NCBI RefSeq assembly: GCF_000949255.1
Contig: NZ_JXUW01000005.1
Coordinates: forward strand, 62,001 to 126,000
From: Ferrimicrobium acidiphilum DSM 19497
GTDB lineage: Bacteria > Actinomycetota > Acidimicrobiia > Acidimicrobiales > Acidimicrobiaceae
Direction of reading: 5' to 3'
Length of the DNA: 64,000 nucleotides
The number at the start of each line of letters is the position of its first letter. The first letter of the stretch is position 1. The notes below the pieces were generated by a model. It had not been told where the DNA came from and did not search any database. It saw only the letters and a list, made by a program, of their open reading frames with translations. The position numbers and the translations under genes were made by a program. This document shows positions 63,887 through 64,000 of this stretch, piece by piece.

Positions 63887-64000
63887 CCCCCTGTGGGATC
63901 GGAGCTATGGTGCACAAAATCAGATCGCCATCTGACGGCCACTTTGGCCATCGCTACCAGAATGCGTCCTCGAGGAATGTGGGTTCGAAAGCTCAAGGCG

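Overview
The window looks like chromosomal DNA of a moderately GC-rich actinobacterium, most plausibly of the class Acidimicrobiia. The basis is gene order and content: nrdR/lexA, dap genes, hflX, miaA/dapF, miaB, recA, cinA and pgsA on one side, then ftsK, rnj, dapA, dapB, pnp, rpsO, ribF, truB, rbfA, infB, ylxR, nusA, rimP, proS, ispG, rseP, dxr, cdsA, frr, pyrH, tsf, rpsB, a WhiG/FliA-type sigma factor and xerC on the other. GTG and TTG starts are common, and a mycobacterial-type DNA-damage promoter precedes recA. The taxonomic call is inference from content; no search was run.

Layout. 1-4.3 kb: end of an inositol-phosphatase-family gene, an nrdR/SRPBCC pair, lexA with a candidate SOS box, and a membrane-anchored surface protein of disulfide-type repeats. 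4.3-10.6 kb: a coupled minus-strand operon, miaA-dapF (one continuous reading frame), hflX, dapC, dapD, dapE. 10.7-15.6 kb: an accessory block with an aldehyde dehydrogenase coupled to an enolase-superfamily gene, a pterin dehydratase and a soluble chemoreceptor, lying between miaA and miaB. 17.4-21.3 kb: a decayed accessory island between miaB and recA, holding an IS66 relic, a probable globin-coupled diguanylate cyclase and other fragments. 21.3-53.8 kb: a long minus-strand housekeeping run covering recombination, phospholipid and isoprenoid synthesis, chromosome segregation, RNA decay, lysine/diaminopimelate synthesis and translation.

54.7-57.7 kb: a 2,984-bp mobile element with 28-bp terminal inverted repeats (26/28 matching) and a 6-bp target duplication. 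It carries an IS1634-like transposase and, as passenger, a diiron protein with the alternative-oxidase ligand pattern. It sits between xerC and a lipoprotein gene. 57.8-64 kb: the lipoprotein, an ACT-domain malic enzyme, an EamA transporter, a hotdog thioesterase and peptide-release factor 3.

Functional links. dapA, dapB, dapD, dapC, dapE and dapF, the succinylase route to meso-diaminopimelate, are all present, split over two minus-strand clusters. dxr and ispG (MEP isoprenoid pathway), cdsA and pgsA (phospholipid synthesis), and a translation set (rpsB, tsf, frr, infB, rbfA, rimP, proS, rpsO) make the rest a core biosynthesis and growth region. The most unusual items are the oxidase-carrying insertion element, the MiaA-DapF fused frame with an internal ribosome binding site, a 15-bp tandem repeat forming a small reading frame that ends just before dapA, CdsA with a 320-residue acidic cytoplasmic extension, and the recA promoter.
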